The notes under the pieces were generated by a model, which was given only the letters and a program-made list of their open reading frames with translations, was not told the DNA's origin and did no database searches. From the NCBI RefSeq assembly GCF_040436345.1, contig NC_133230.1:19044197-19108196 (forward strand): DNA of 64,000 nucleotides, in the 5' to 3' direction. Shown here piece after piece: positions 44,601-58,500 of the stretch (positions within the stretch are counted from its first letter, which is position 1; each line of letters opens with the position of its first letter). Both the position numbers and the translations under genes were made by a program. The stretch is from Pagrus major. Its lineage: Eukaryota; Chordata; Actinopteri; Spariformes; Sparidae.

Positions 44601-47600
44601 AATGGCGGTCAAAGCCGTGTAATCTCTTAAATGTCTTCCAGCACAGAAGCCTCTGCCTCTGATCCGCTGGCCTGGGTCAGCCTGTAACGAAGTGCAGACC
44701 TATGAGGCCTAGTTGAGTTCGCTAATGGGCCTCTTTACTCGCATACTGTAATTTGTACTGTTGAAACAGTGTTATGATCTGATTTCACACTGTTTCCCTT
44801 CACAGACAAGCATGCAGTCAATGGGAATCCCACTGTGGAGCCTTTTCCAGAAGGCATGGAGACCATCATGTTTGGTGAGACTGCACAATCACACATTTCT
44901 GTAATCAGACTCAACCCAATATGGAATCCTTGGTTACCAATCTGTGGTTATTGACACATTTTGGTGAAATAGTGGCCTCTCAGTGGATAATATGGTAATA
45001 CAGAAGCACAAATACGATGTGTTAGGAATGCATGATATTGGTTTTTTGTAAATATCCTATATGCTGATATTTTCCACCTCATTTTGGCCTGTTGAGGATG
45101 CTAATACCAGTATATTCACTCATTTTTATCACCTAATTGATGAGATTATAAAGTCTCTCCTGTCGTGGAATCAAAATATTATTATGCCTTTTCAAAATGT
45201 ACACATTCACTTGGCAAAATAAGAAAACTACTCAGACAACGGTTCGAGTCATGCATAATTAAATCTTATCTGCCTGTTGTATTGGAAGATATGTTCATTT
45301 GGGCTGATGTAGAGACTTTTTAAAGCCTAATAGCCGATACCGATGATGTGCCGACATTATCATGCAACCCTTCTTTCTGTGTTCATGTGTGTTTGCATGC
45401 TGTCTTTGGTTCAGGTATGGGCTGTTTCTGGGGAGCTGAGAAAAAGTTTTGGCAGCTTCCAGGGGTCTTCTCCACACAGGTGGGCTATACCGGCGGCTTC
45501 ACACCAAACCCGAATTACCAAGAGGTCTGCTCAGGTAATACACTCTGCACCTCATGCGTTCATTTGCACTTTTTTACATATGTATGCCCTCTACACTTTG
45601 ATATAGGATACCTGATCGTGCTCCCTCCCTGTCAGGAGGTGTGGTGGGTTGGTGGAACATTTCTCCATGAGATCATTCAGGGTTCAAGAGACCAAAAAAA
45701 ATGCAAAGGAAAAATAAAAAGATATGGAGTCGGAAAGGGTGTTTTAAGTACAGCGCTCTCATCCTCTTGCCGCCTTCCCTTCATCTGCAGTCAACTACTC
45801 AGAATGCACTGCTCCAGATGGGCTGTACCCCCCGTCCCCACCCCCCCATGACCTACTTGTAAGGATTGGGCTCTGTACTGTGCTGTACTGCGGCGTTTTT
45901 GCCAACATAGGTTACTGTGTATAAAGCGCCATAGATGGGCTTCTTTCCCTGAGACTATGATTTGGCGAACATGATGCCAGAGAATCAACCTTTAATTTTG
46001 TGTATTTGCAATCAAAGCCCTTAAAAATGTTTGGCTACCTCTCTACGTCTGAAATTGTTTCTTTCTGTTTTCCTCTTCGTGAGAATCAAATAGATTCATG
46101 TAGGGCGTCGATGCATAATTAAAATGTCTAGCTCTGTCTTGTTCTGCTTGCTTCTCTTGTGTTTTAGGAGTCGTGAGCTACTAGTTTGGGGCTTCTACAT
46201 TTACGAGGGCACATCATTGCAGGCAGGCATGGAGTCTAGGTGCAGGCGCAGCATGGGGGACATGAAGAGGAGGGGAAAGATGCTTTGGGCTTGGCTGGCA
46301 GACTTTCTGAGCGCAGCCCTTCAAGGGATTGTATGTTTCCTATCTTTCTGCCTCTCCCAGTCTCTCTCTCTCTCTCTGTCAGCTTCCCAGCAGCAAGATG
46401 GTCAGCTAGGAAGGGGGGTGGAGATGGAGACAGATGACAGAAAAAGAGAGATTGAGAGCTGCCACAAGTTAGGAAAACGGGTAAAATAAACTTTTGAGGG
46501 GAGAGAGAATTTGAGGAAAAAACAGTGTGTGAAAGAACGGTTGCCTGTCCATCGGCTGAGAGAGTGCAGGCGTCGCTCCAGTGGCCATGACGGAGCAGAA
46601 CACTGCGACGGCATGAGACCGAGGAGCTGTCAACACAGCCAGGGCAGGACAGACAGCTGGACAGACAAGACAGACGGACAGAAAGAAGGGGCTGATGGAA
46701 CTGTCAGCAGAGCCAGGGAAGGATGGAAGGACAGGCAGATAGGTGGATGGTGGAAGGTATGACAGACAGAAATAGGATGTTGAGATGCAATCAGATTTGT
46801 CTTAGGAAGACAGACGATATAGACAGCTGAGAGATGGATAGAAGGGGATGTTATTACCAATCAGCATATTTTAGCTTGACTAATTACAATTCTGCACTAT
46901 TCCATGTTGCAGTATGTTTGCATGACAGAGTTGCACAAGGGTTAAATCCAACACTCCTCACACCTAATTGACAAAATTGATTGCTGGGCTTGTCAGTGTC
47001 AAGGATTCATATCAATGTTTTCTGCTCTGCCGAAGTTTAGGCAACTAAAACTAGATGTTAAGGTTAGGTAAACCATCCGCTGACATCCTCCCTGAGACAT
47101 TTTAAGGCAGTACAACAATACCATGCTGCTTCTGTTTTTCCTACTAAGAGCATTACTCTCACAACCATAAGAGAAGCTTGCAAGAAAAACATTAACATAC
47201 AGGGCGCTTCCATTGGTATTTTTGACCTCGTCAAGTCAAATCTTGTTGCGTGGATTAGTTTTGCCCCTAAGGGGTGTAACGGTACATGCATTTGTCCTTT
47301 ACTGTCATGGTACAGATGTCCCGGTTCGGTGCATGCAGTTTTAGGAAAAATACGTCTGACTGTCACACTGTGGCAAGAGCATACGTCTACAGGCGAATGT
47401 CAAACCATTCTGACCCAGACTCCAATCTGTTAAGTGGTGGTAGTGCACCTAAAAGCTCCATTACACAACCAAAAGAAAAATGACACTGAGACACCGGAGC
47501 TCGAGGACTCTAAGGTGGAACACACTGTGACAGTTAATGAAAAGAAACCTAGCCCTATGCATTTTGTCTTGTTGCTTTTCTCCTGTTGTACCAAACTGTA

Positions 47601-50600
47601 ACCGCAAACAGACCGTGACTCCTGTTTGCTGTTACAACCCTAGTTGTGCCTAGTCATGCCCGAGATGGACCATCTCTGGAGTATATAATCATGCCCCTCC
47701 GCTTCAGAGTGAGTTGCGATGACGTCAAATGAGCTTTGTCATTAGGAATGAATGGTTGCTTCCTCTTCCCCTTCTAGATCCATTTCCTCATTCCATTGCC
47801 ATTTCTCAAGCAATAAGTGGTAGATGCCAAGCAAAATCACAACAGCAGCCTGAAAATCCATGATGATACCAACAACTGTTGCACAGAGAAATAGTAAACA
47901 GCTCAAAGGAGGCTGCTGCTTTAAAACGTTGTCAATTCAAAACAAGCATGTCAGCACTTAAAGTCACTCCTTCAAGGGGGGACTGTAGCCCTCTTGTATT
48001 GAAGATCCTAATCCCTGCCACTCTGGGCTGGTGCGCTATGACAAGCCAAGCCTGAACATGTGTATGGTAAAGGGCTAATGGGTCATTTTAAAATGTTTGA
48101 ACAAGCAACCAGTGCTGTTGTTTATCTGGTAAGGACGTTCTCTTCATAAAGTCAAGTTTAACTATATCCAGCAGCCGAGAACAATTAAGCAAAAAAGGGC
48201 AACAGGATGGCATGATGATTTTGGAGGTGATTTTTTTCACCCTGCTGAAGTGTCCTTGAACAAAACATTGAATCTGTAGCAGCTCTAGTGGTGCTGGTCT
48301 GCATCACTTCTCAGCCTTTCACCCCCTTCAGCGTGGAAAGTCACGGTGTATATTTACCTTTTTTATTTTATTTTTTAACAGGTCTTGACAGTTAGTTTTG
48401 TTTTTCTGCTTTCTCCTATTTTTGTTGACTTTCATGACTGCTAACCATGACTGCTAACCTATAACCCAACTCCATGCGTGCATGCATGTCGTGAGAGTGT
48501 GTGTAGTGTGAAGCCCTTCCCACTGTCTCAAAGGCTGATAGTGAAGGGTTGACAGCTGATCAAGCTCACCTGGGCCTTTGGCTATATAAGCTGGCCCACG
48601 TGCTTCCTCCTGCCTCTCCCTTGCCACAGCTGATGTCCACCCTGCAGCCTCCTCTAATGCTTTTGCACATTCAACACCTCCACAGCACACGTGCCACATA
48701 TCCATGCATTGCTTTCATGGCTGACATCACAGACTTTCTACAACAAATTGATTATTTTCTTTACTCTTGCATGGGCCCCCTTCCTTTCACATTCTTTGAG
48801 CCAATTTGTGGCAGCATGTAAAAGGTAGACATACACTGATTAAGTATAATATATTCTTATTATATTTTGCTATTTTATTATAAAGCGAAATTGGCCATTC
48901 ATTGTCAGATGCTCATAACAGACTGCTAGTATCCACTGAGAGTGTGCACATTGTTGATTTAGGTAACATCTGTTTAAACAGGTGAAGTCTTCATTTGGCA
49001 TGAGATGATCCGTTGGGTCTCAGGCCAGATGTATGTATTTGGCAGCCCTTCTCCTATTGTCTGTGAAGCACTTGATGCATCTTTCTGTGTGGGCATGTAT
49101 GTGGTGTGTGTGTTTATATGTGTGTATATACTGACTGTGTGTACACCTGTGCATGTGTCTGTTTAATGCGTGAAAAAGATAAGAGAACGGCTACTATTGA
49201 TACGATCCTGAGTTAACACCTCTACATTTACATTTAGCAACGGTATATGTTAGCTTTGAGGTATGTGTGTTGTGTGTATACCTTTTCTGCTGTGAAGCTG
49301 TCTGTCTGTGTGTGCGCATATACTTGCATGTTAGACCTAAAGTATCCCCCCGTTTGAGAATGCCTGCAGGCAGCTTGTTGAAGCTTTGGGGTCCTGGCAG
49401 CTGCAGACAGGAGAGAGAGTCTGTGTGCTTTTGGCAACTTTCACCATAAGCTCCAACCTTTATTGTGCCTTCTCTCTCACTCTATCTCTCTATCTGGCTT
49501 TCTCTCTCTGCCACTCTCTCTTTCTCTCCCATTGTGCCATAAGCAATAACAAAGCTCTGTGCGGATTCAACCTGAGAGTCTTCTCCCCATGGCACATGCA
49601 CTCAATGACACGTACAAGGATGCTATTCATAATCTCCCTTTTGCTATTTTCAACAGGCAGACAAGACATGCAGACATCGTTATTTTGGTTTTATTCATTT
49701 GTGTCCAAGAAATTTCGGGATTTAAGGGGAAAGAGCAGGATGAAGAGGATGCGGAGTCGTGAACGAAAATGTCACTCAACTTGATTTGAATGATTGCAAC
49801 CTTGTGATTCTCCTTCAGGTCTGACGGGTCACACTGAGGTGGTGAGGGTGGTCTTCTCCCCCAAAGACCTCAGCGTCGAGGAGCTGCTCAGACGCTTCTG
49901 GGAGAGCCACGATCCTACACAAGGTAGCAACATGCACTTACACACAAAACCCAAAAGTCGCCCTCAAATAAGACCCGTCCCGAGGGGCACGGGGTGTATT
50001 AGAGCAGAAGGATGATGCCCAGACGTGTGCCTGCGTGTGCGTTGTGGTGGGGGGGAGGTCTCATGGGTGTAAGTCAACGCCAGACAGTGTTAATGTGTCT
50101 GAGACCCAGCCATCCATGGAGAGACACACCAGTGTGGGGCATGTTCAAGCCCTAACTGCAAAAAAACCCCTCTCTCTGTGTTAGAGCATGTACATGGTAT
50201 CCACTTTATCGGATGTAAACCAGCCATTTACCATTCACTTCACATATGGGCCTCTAACTGGTGCAATGATAATTCTAAATTTGGTAGTTCTAGGTTGAAT
50301 AATGTCTGTGAATGTTTTGTTTTATTATGCATAGTATGTGTTAAGTTGTTTATCTTAGGAAACTGGTGAAACTTTGCTGTGATGGTGCAACATTTCCCCC
50401 AAATAACTCTGGATTCTGATCCCTACACTACATACTCTATACAGCACGTTGCATATACTTTAACTTCATAGCGTTTGAATCCTGGTCTCCTCAACACTCC
50501 TCTTTTAATGACACACGTCTCTTCCCCATCCGCCTCACAACACACACACACACACACACCCACACCCAACGGCGACAAGAACCCCATCCCCCCAAAAACC

Positions 50601-53600
50601 CATCTCTCCATCTATTCAAGTCTCTTGCTCTCTTGTTTTCTCTGCTCACTGGAGGAGGTGATGTAAGAACATTAATGCACCAGGAGGGTGTGTGTGCATG
50701 CGTGCGTGCATGTACTGTATGTGTGTGAGAGAGAAAGGACGGGCAAAGAGGTACTCTGCTCACTCATATTGAATGTAGGGAGGGGCATGACAAGTTGGTA
50801 AGAGATGGATCAAAGATTCATAGGTCCGACCTTCAGTTTTAAACACACACACACACACACTCTGAACACTCTGTGACATTGCCCATGTCAGTTCTGTCAT
50901 CTCTGTTGCATCTGTCATCATGCTTGTTTTCACCGTACACCGTGTGACCTAAATACGCTAAAATGTCAGCCATGTTTGTCTGGCTAAATGCATACATGCG
51001 TTGACACATCAGGTGTGTGTTCATGTTCTTCACATCCCACCTCACCTGCTCGACTAGAGGTGGGTTGACAAAAAAGAGGCAGCAGAAGAAGAAACTATTT
51101 GCATTGAGGTTCATCTGAGAACCACGTCATCCCAATCGGATGAGATTCCTCTCCTGTTCATCGTAGCCAATGGCGGAGACACATCTTACTACGGGCAAAG
51201 GCACAAGCAGAGTCGAGCCGACACGCCAAGGGGCAAAGGCAGTGAGGCCAAAAGAGTAGTCATGCATTTCCCCTGACTCACTGCCTTGTCTCATCTCATG
51301 TTTTATTAATAGCATGCAGCTTATTGACTATGCACTCCGCTATTTGTTTTTTTACTTTTTGTCACAGTTAGGACCAGGCGACATATTCCCAAATAACCAC
51401 AAACTCGAATATACATTTTCTTTGCCTTGGAGTGTTGCTCGTTGTGCATGACTTAAATGTGAAGCCCTGTCGCTTCTCTCTCTTCTCTTGATTCTGGGTT
51501 CACGTGTAGAAGAAATTCCTCTGATTTGACAAATGTGGCGTGGAGTGGTGGAAAGGGGCCCGCTGGCTGTGCCTTCACGCATGCTTAAGCTCCAATTTAT
51601 TCTGTCCACCTTAGAGCTGGGCTTAAAAGAGAATGGAGAAATTAAGGAAGTTCGCTCTTTTCCCTTTCAACTGCGAAGATTCACTAGAGATCATCATATA
51701 TGGAGACGAGCCCAGGAACATTATGAATTCCGTTTTCTCCTGACACGATCAACACAGAGCGGATCCTGGTTTATATACACACACTATGTTGGAGTGCATG
51801 TGGAAGTATCATGTGCAGATGCATATTCAGCTGCATGCAATGCTTCCTTTTAATGCGTGTATGTGGGTGTGTATCTGCAAGTGTGTATGCACATGTGTGT
51901 GTGTGTGTGTGTGTATGTGTTTTGAGATCTGTGCCTCTCTGCTTTGCCTCAGTTCAAAAGGGTTTAGTCCCGACAACGTGATGTCGGGCTGCGTCTGCTC
52001 CACCAATCCCAGCCTGGATAGCAACATTAGCAGCCAATCAGAAACTCCCAGCAGCCTTTGCTGTGTGCCCTCTTTCCATATTCAGCAACACTAGTCTCAA
52101 TCTGCCGGCTTCCCTGGGATGTTGCATAAAGACCCCCCCATTCAACACGCGCCCAAATTATAAGTTTCTTATGTCTGCGTTAACTGTAACATACCTTCAC
52201 ATGCGTGTGTGTGTGGAAACACACTCGAGCACACATGAACGCTCAACAGTCAAAGTGACATCTGCACGTCGGAGGGCAACAGCAGTTCTGCTTCATCATC
52301 GAGGTTGAAAACATGATTTGATGTATTTGGAATGATCACACACATCTCGCTGTTCTTTCACACACTGCACATCAATTGTTTCACATTTCCATACACAAGC
52401 ATACTGTTCACTTCACATTATGCACAAGTGCTCATTATGCCTACTCATAGACAGCTTTACTCCATTTGTGCGTACACACGAATAGGCAGAACATACACAC
52501 ACACGTACTGTGCACATGCAGGGTGCACACAACTGCACCAATGGCATGGCAGTTGGTTTATTGGATACTTCCTTATTACAGAACATAGGCCCTGTTTAAC
52601 TCCCCATACCCCTTGTTCCCATAGCTCCCAGTGGAGGATCGAAGCATCTTTTCTGGCCACCCTGCCAACCTTTAAACTCATCCCTCCATTTTACCGTGCC
52701 CTTCCATACTCGCCACCGTTACCAAACTTTTTGCTCCTTAACCTTTTCAAGCATTAGGTCACGTCTGTTCCTCTTCTTCCTTTTTCGGTGTTATGCCTCC
52801 CTTCTCTTCCATCCTTCAGTTCTTTCCCACAATCCATTTTTCCACGTCTTCTCCCAGTTTCCCGCTCTCCTCCTGTACCCCCCTCACCCACCATTCGTCT
52901 CACCTGCACCCCCGCCCCTGTCCTCTTTGCAGCGCGCAGAGTGGAGGGGCGAGTGAGTGAGCAAACGGCCTGGAGCCCGTCAGCACATCCGCAGAGCAGC
53001 GCAGTGAGTCGACCGCTCCCCGAGGCCATCCGCTCATCACACAAACACACTCGCATCCACTCACTCCACTTTTATCTCTTAGTCACTCTCTCCTCTCTGC
53101 TCCTCATCCTCCCCCACCCCCTTCACCATTCTCCCATCTCTTCCTCCGTTCCCCTCCTCCACCCCCCTCCGCCGCCCTTCATCTTAACAACCGAGGCTTT
53201 TCCCCTCCTCTTTGTTTCCTCCTCATCTCTTTTCCTCTCCTTTCCTTCCTCTTCCCTTGTTCCCTCCATTCTATTTTTTTTAGGCCATGCAGTATTTATG
53301 GTGTGGGCTGCTGATGCTGCGTCAGTGAACAGACATCGCAGGCGTATGTCGATAGACACTAAAACACCAATGCACAGCTAAGATGGCCGAGGCGGCTGTC
53401 CTCATTTGATAACGTCTGCACGTACGCGTACGCTCACCCTTCTAGGTAGACGTTGGTGGAGTCACGGTAGAAAAAGGATACATTACAGGTCCAGTAAATA
53501 AGTAAATGCATTTCAAAAAATGTTTGTTTTGTTATTTTTGTAAGCTGCATTGTGTAGTTGCTGCATATACTCCAAAATATTTTGTCACATAGAGGATAAA

Positions 53601-55558
53601 AAAGGGCTTATCACGTATCACACACACATGGATAGGGTCAGATCAAAAAAATTGATATAAATCAAGCTGTCTTCCATCTGCCAAGTCACGCTGGTGGCAG
53701 TTACTTTCTGACAATTAAGATGAGCATGAATATTCCTTTTATATAATATCTTCACCCCAGCTGGCTGCGACACACGCCAATTCCCCGTTGGGGTACCCCC
53801 ATGTCCTCCTGTGTCACCACATCCCTCAATTTAGGGATGCCCCAGCCATCTAAAGGCAAACCCCACAGGAGGTGACCTTGACCCCTGACCTGTGACCTCT
53901 GCCACCCCCACACTTCTAGCCCAACCCCTTACCTCTCCACCGGTTGGCTGAGAATGGCATGCTCATTACCAGGTGTCAGTTATTACACCCTCACACTGAG
54001 TGACGGTCCTAATTTATGGAGAGTGCGGCACGTGCGTGCACTGTGGGGGTTGAGTTATTTGTCCACTTGATTATGCTGAAGTTATATGTTTTATAACTTA
54101 AAGGTCTTTGCTTTTGTTTTCAAATTTCTCATGATATTCAAAAAATATATGGGAGAAATAAAATGGAAAAGGAGGAGTGGAAGAGGTAGTGAGGAGTGAG
54201 AGACAGACAAAAAACAAAAAAACCCCATTAGATTCCAGTCTGAGCTTTGATTGTTGATTAGAGACAGACACCTCAGCATCAGTGTTTGCATAATAATGAC
54301 ACCAAATAAGACACACGGACACTAAAATGCACACAGAGCCTTGATATTTGCGCCGTTAATTTCAGGTTGTCAAATTGTCGTTTGAGTGTTAGAATATTGA
54401 GTTGACATCACACAAACTCATATGAACTGTATTAAATGATTTTTGCTCTGAAATAAGATGAAGCAACCTTTGAAAAATGTATTTATTTATTTATTTGTTT
54501 ATGTGACGGGGACGGTGCACAGCTTCTTATCTGTACCAGAGCTGGCTATCAGCTCATTTACATCTGTAGTCCCTGGTCCGAAGACAGAGACAACATCTCT
54601 GTTAAGAAAAAACAGAACCGTGTTAAGAAAATTAACACAGAACATTGATAAGACAAATCATAATTGCTTATACATCAACAACACAACCAAGATTTCAGAA
54701 CATGAAAACACCACAACAATAACAACCAGAGTTCATGAAATTAAGTGTTTGCTTTTATGATTGATGAGTTCATGACTGGGTTGATCTTAGCCTTGATTTT
54801 CATCCTAGAAAATTCTTAAAAATTAAATAAATTGATACTTTCTTGCAGATACATTTTTCTACAGGGAACTGACTCTGGATAGAAAGTTTAGAGGTTATGT
54901 CTCTGTTCCCGAAGCTGTGTGTTAGTTGTGGGAAGGTTATGATAAAAAATGGTCAAAATGTATTTCCATCATTTTTGTTGAAACTGCTGACTTGAACACT
55001 AACTGAAATACAGTTGAAGCGGTGGCTTTTCTTATTGTCATGACCAAACATTATCATATGATATCACAGATTTAAATACGTGGAATTTAACTTAAGCTCT
55101 CATCCGGCCTGTTTTGAGTACAACAGGAGAACAAGCTCTACTTGTTAGATTTAGATGCTGCTAAAAATAAACAGCGCAAGGGCCAGAATCACAGTGCTCT
55201 GACAGCATGCCCAGAACCATGAAGTGATCATGTTAGAGAGCACTGCTCCAATAGAGAAGATAAAATAGAAGCTAAGGGGGGAGATAAAACAGATTTTTAA
55301 AAGAGATGATGATAGTTACTGCAGAAACCTACGTGATGTGCCTGTACACCTTAGAGTCACATATATGTATATACTGTATACATACAGACATGCACATGTG
55401 CCCTGACAACAGTGCTGTTGCCAGGGCGCACACAGCTCTGTTGTTGGTTTAAGGTTTGCCTCCGTATGTGTAGCGTCACCATCTGACAGCAAGCAGAACA
55501 TCACTTTCTCTTCTGCTCTGTATGTTTGCATATGTCACATTCACCCCCCTATATATTC

Positions 55559-55589
<31 letters not shown>

Positions 55590-58500
55590 ACGTGCAGGCG
55601 AGTGTATGTGTGTCCGCTGGGGATGCTCTCACCATCCCAACTCCGTACTCTGCCTCTGTCTCCAGCGCGTCAGGAGCGGCTTACATAAGAACAGGGCAAA
55701 AATAGCAGCTGAGAGGGGAGAGGAGGAGAGGGCTCTGCTGGCACGCACACAGTCGTAACGGGACCGCGGGGCACGGCACAACCCTGAGTACTATCTCTCA
55801 CACACACACACACACACACACACACTCTCACACACTCACACACACACAGGGAAGACTGCAGTTATCTGGCATTACACTTCTTTTTTTATTTGTAGTGCAC
55901 TCTTTTTGACAGAATAGTAGAAATAATGATAGTTGGTCAGACAACATCAGAGTGAAAAACACCAAATAATCCCAGCTGAGGTTTCAGCTTGGGGAGAGGG
56001 TTAGGGTTCTCTCTCTAAACCCAAAGTGGGTGAAACAAGTATTGCATTGTGTGGCAGTGCAGGGGGAAATGCACATAGGGAGTATGAAAGAAGTAAAAGA
56101 GGGAGAAAAACTAAGCTACATTAGATTGTTCATTAGCACTCACTCTGCTGCAGTCTAATTGGTACGCACTGCCAAGTGCAATAATTCTGAATTCACTTCA
56201 GTTGCTTTTCCTCCGTGCTCAGAAGGATGCAAAAAGTCACCAATTATGCAAAAACATTTCTTGATTGCGGACACTGACAATAGCTCGACTGCTGAAATGT
56301 TTATTCTTTCGTCTCTGCAATTAAATGGTTGTGTTTTTTTGAGCATCATTTGAAATTTTCCCCTGTTTTACATCTTTCTGAGTGCCCTCCTCAAACGCAG
56401 AGGGAGTGAGAGAGCTGATATAGAGCTGGGACAGTACATGAAGAGGTGGAGAGGTGAGGCTAATCTCAGCTCTTACGGTTGTTAACGGATGAAGGATTGT
56501 TTTGTAAAAAGATGCCAGGGAGGGATAAGCTCAGGTCAGGCCACCGGTTCTGTAGAGGAGCAGGAATAAAGGGACGCGTTTAAAGTGGGACATGCATCAG
56601 TACAGATCCTTTACTCTTTCTACACTTTGTGCATCACTACCCCGCGACCGTACGTATGCACACATACATGAAGCATGTGCTCATGTGGTTAGAGAGAACA
56701 AGGAATGGAAGTTGGAAGGAAATGAGTGAGATAGGGGAATAAGGGAACAGCAAAAGACAAAAGGTGAATGAGCACGATTTGCAGAAGGAAAGACTGAAGG
56801 TGAAGTTGGAAGTGGGAAAAATAGCAGGCTTTTATCCCCAACAGCCAGCAGGGACAAGCTGAGTGGTGCCATTTTTTCTTTTTTTTCGTGCAAGGGTAAA
56901 CGCTAGAAGAGATTTTACTGACTTGCAAGAAATCTCAGCGGGTTTCAGCACAACATGCCCAAAAAGTATATGCCTGTACGTTTGTGTACGCAGGTTTGTG
57001 CAAGAAAGTGTGCAGAAGAGAGTAGCTACTCCCTCCGAGACCTGACAAACCCCACCACCCTCCCACTTTGTCTAATTTTGTCTCCCATTTGTTTTTAAAG
57101 GGCTACTTTTAAATTTACTGATACAAGGGGGGAGCAATTAATTAATATTTTTGGCTTCGTGGGTGTAGGTCAGTGACTCTGAGAGGCAGTGTGCGTATGT
57201 GTGTGTGCGCGCGTGTATGACCCGTAGCCCCTCCCCTTCTGTCCACCCCCCATTACCCTCTGCTTTCAGAGGCAAGGCTCTCATGCATAATGCAGAGAGA
57301 ACAGGGAGGCTCTCATTAATAATTACTGCCGCCTTTGATGGATGGAGAAAATAACGAAGGGGGCTGTTAAAAATGGAGAGAGCAAGAGAGAGACGGCGGA
57401 GGCGGGGGGGGGAATTGAAGTTTTTTTGGGTGGTATTTGTTGCTGTTGTAGTTCTTTGAGGATTGAATGCTTATGGGGATGAATTTGGACTTGATATAGT
57501 TGAAACCGAGGCCGATGTTTTGGATGGCGTTAGTATTTTGATTGGGGAGTAGCTCCTCTTCAGATGGTGGAGGGATCTCTGAAGATGTGATGAATCTTAA
57601 TTGTCTTTGTGTTGGAAGCAGCGAGTACCACTCAAGGGTTTTTTGTCTCTTGACTTTTCTCTGATATTCCGTATCATCAACCACTTCTTTGTGATGAAAA
57701 GCCTTTATCCTTCTCTTTTCTTTTTTACATGACATATTAAACATCTACTTTTGTAGTAAGGTAAAAAATAAAGAAAAGAAAATTGATTCTTTGTTTTAAT
57801 CAAATTACAGCAGTCCAACCAGAAATTTCATGATACATTATTTTTATATCATATATGTTTTATTAATTCCTTTCATAATTGATGTGCATATTTTATCCAT
57901 ACATGATCTTGTCCATGTATATGCAAGCTGTGTCTGTGTGGTTGGGCTGGTCAGGACCTCGGGGTCAGCAGGGAAGGTCAGAGGAAACGGCAAAGCTACA
58001 AGACCCCTGCCAGCCAGCCAATCAGAGTAAAGGCTCTGGTGGACAGCCAATGGCAGAGTGGCTTGGTGGCCTTTGACGGAGGGTCCACCATTAGCTTCGT
58101 CACTGAACAACAGCGCTGGGGGCAAGATGGCCGACATCCAGCACTGCAGAGATGGAGAGAAAGAGGGTGAGGGTAGAGGTGGATGCAGAGGCAGAGGAGA
58201 CAAATGAGCGAGTGGCTTTAATTGTGGTTTGGTAAAATGAAGACAAATAGATGGAAAGAAAAAGGAATTAGGAAATAAATGTTGATGATGTAGCAGAATA
58301 TGAAATCTTCATTGTTTTTTCGCTACTCTAGTGACATGGCTTCAGGGATGGAAATGGTTTGGTTCAAACTGAAATATTAATAACAACTAGTGGATGGATT
58401 GCCATTAACCAAACCAACAAACAACAAATAAACAGACACAGGGAAACATTACCTCCTTGGTGGAGGTAATAAGGGGGCCCATCAAGGTCTCAACATGAGT

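Larger units (their letters stand above)
38623..44805 (+). other. msra intron 1
   Basis: It holds a transposon with perfect 15-base inverted ends (39149-39445), a GT microsatellite, a diverged interspersed repeat (41186-41405) and an inverted repeat at 41614-41638. Long frames at 41820-43478 on both strands come from CT/GA-rich DNA and conflict with each other. No alternative first exon in the right phase was found. Confidence 0.8.
45535..49818 (+). other. msra intron 3
   Basis: It contains a hAT-like element at 47266-47642, a repeat fragment near 48.25 kb and a short (CT)n run near 46365-46378. Otherwise I see no feature; open frames are short and unsupported. Confidence 0.85.

Noticed and set aside
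52754..53381. 197-codon plus frame and 100-codon minus frame in intron 4
   Set aside because: CCTCTC-rich DNA read as Ser/Pro/Leu; there is no homology or splice support.
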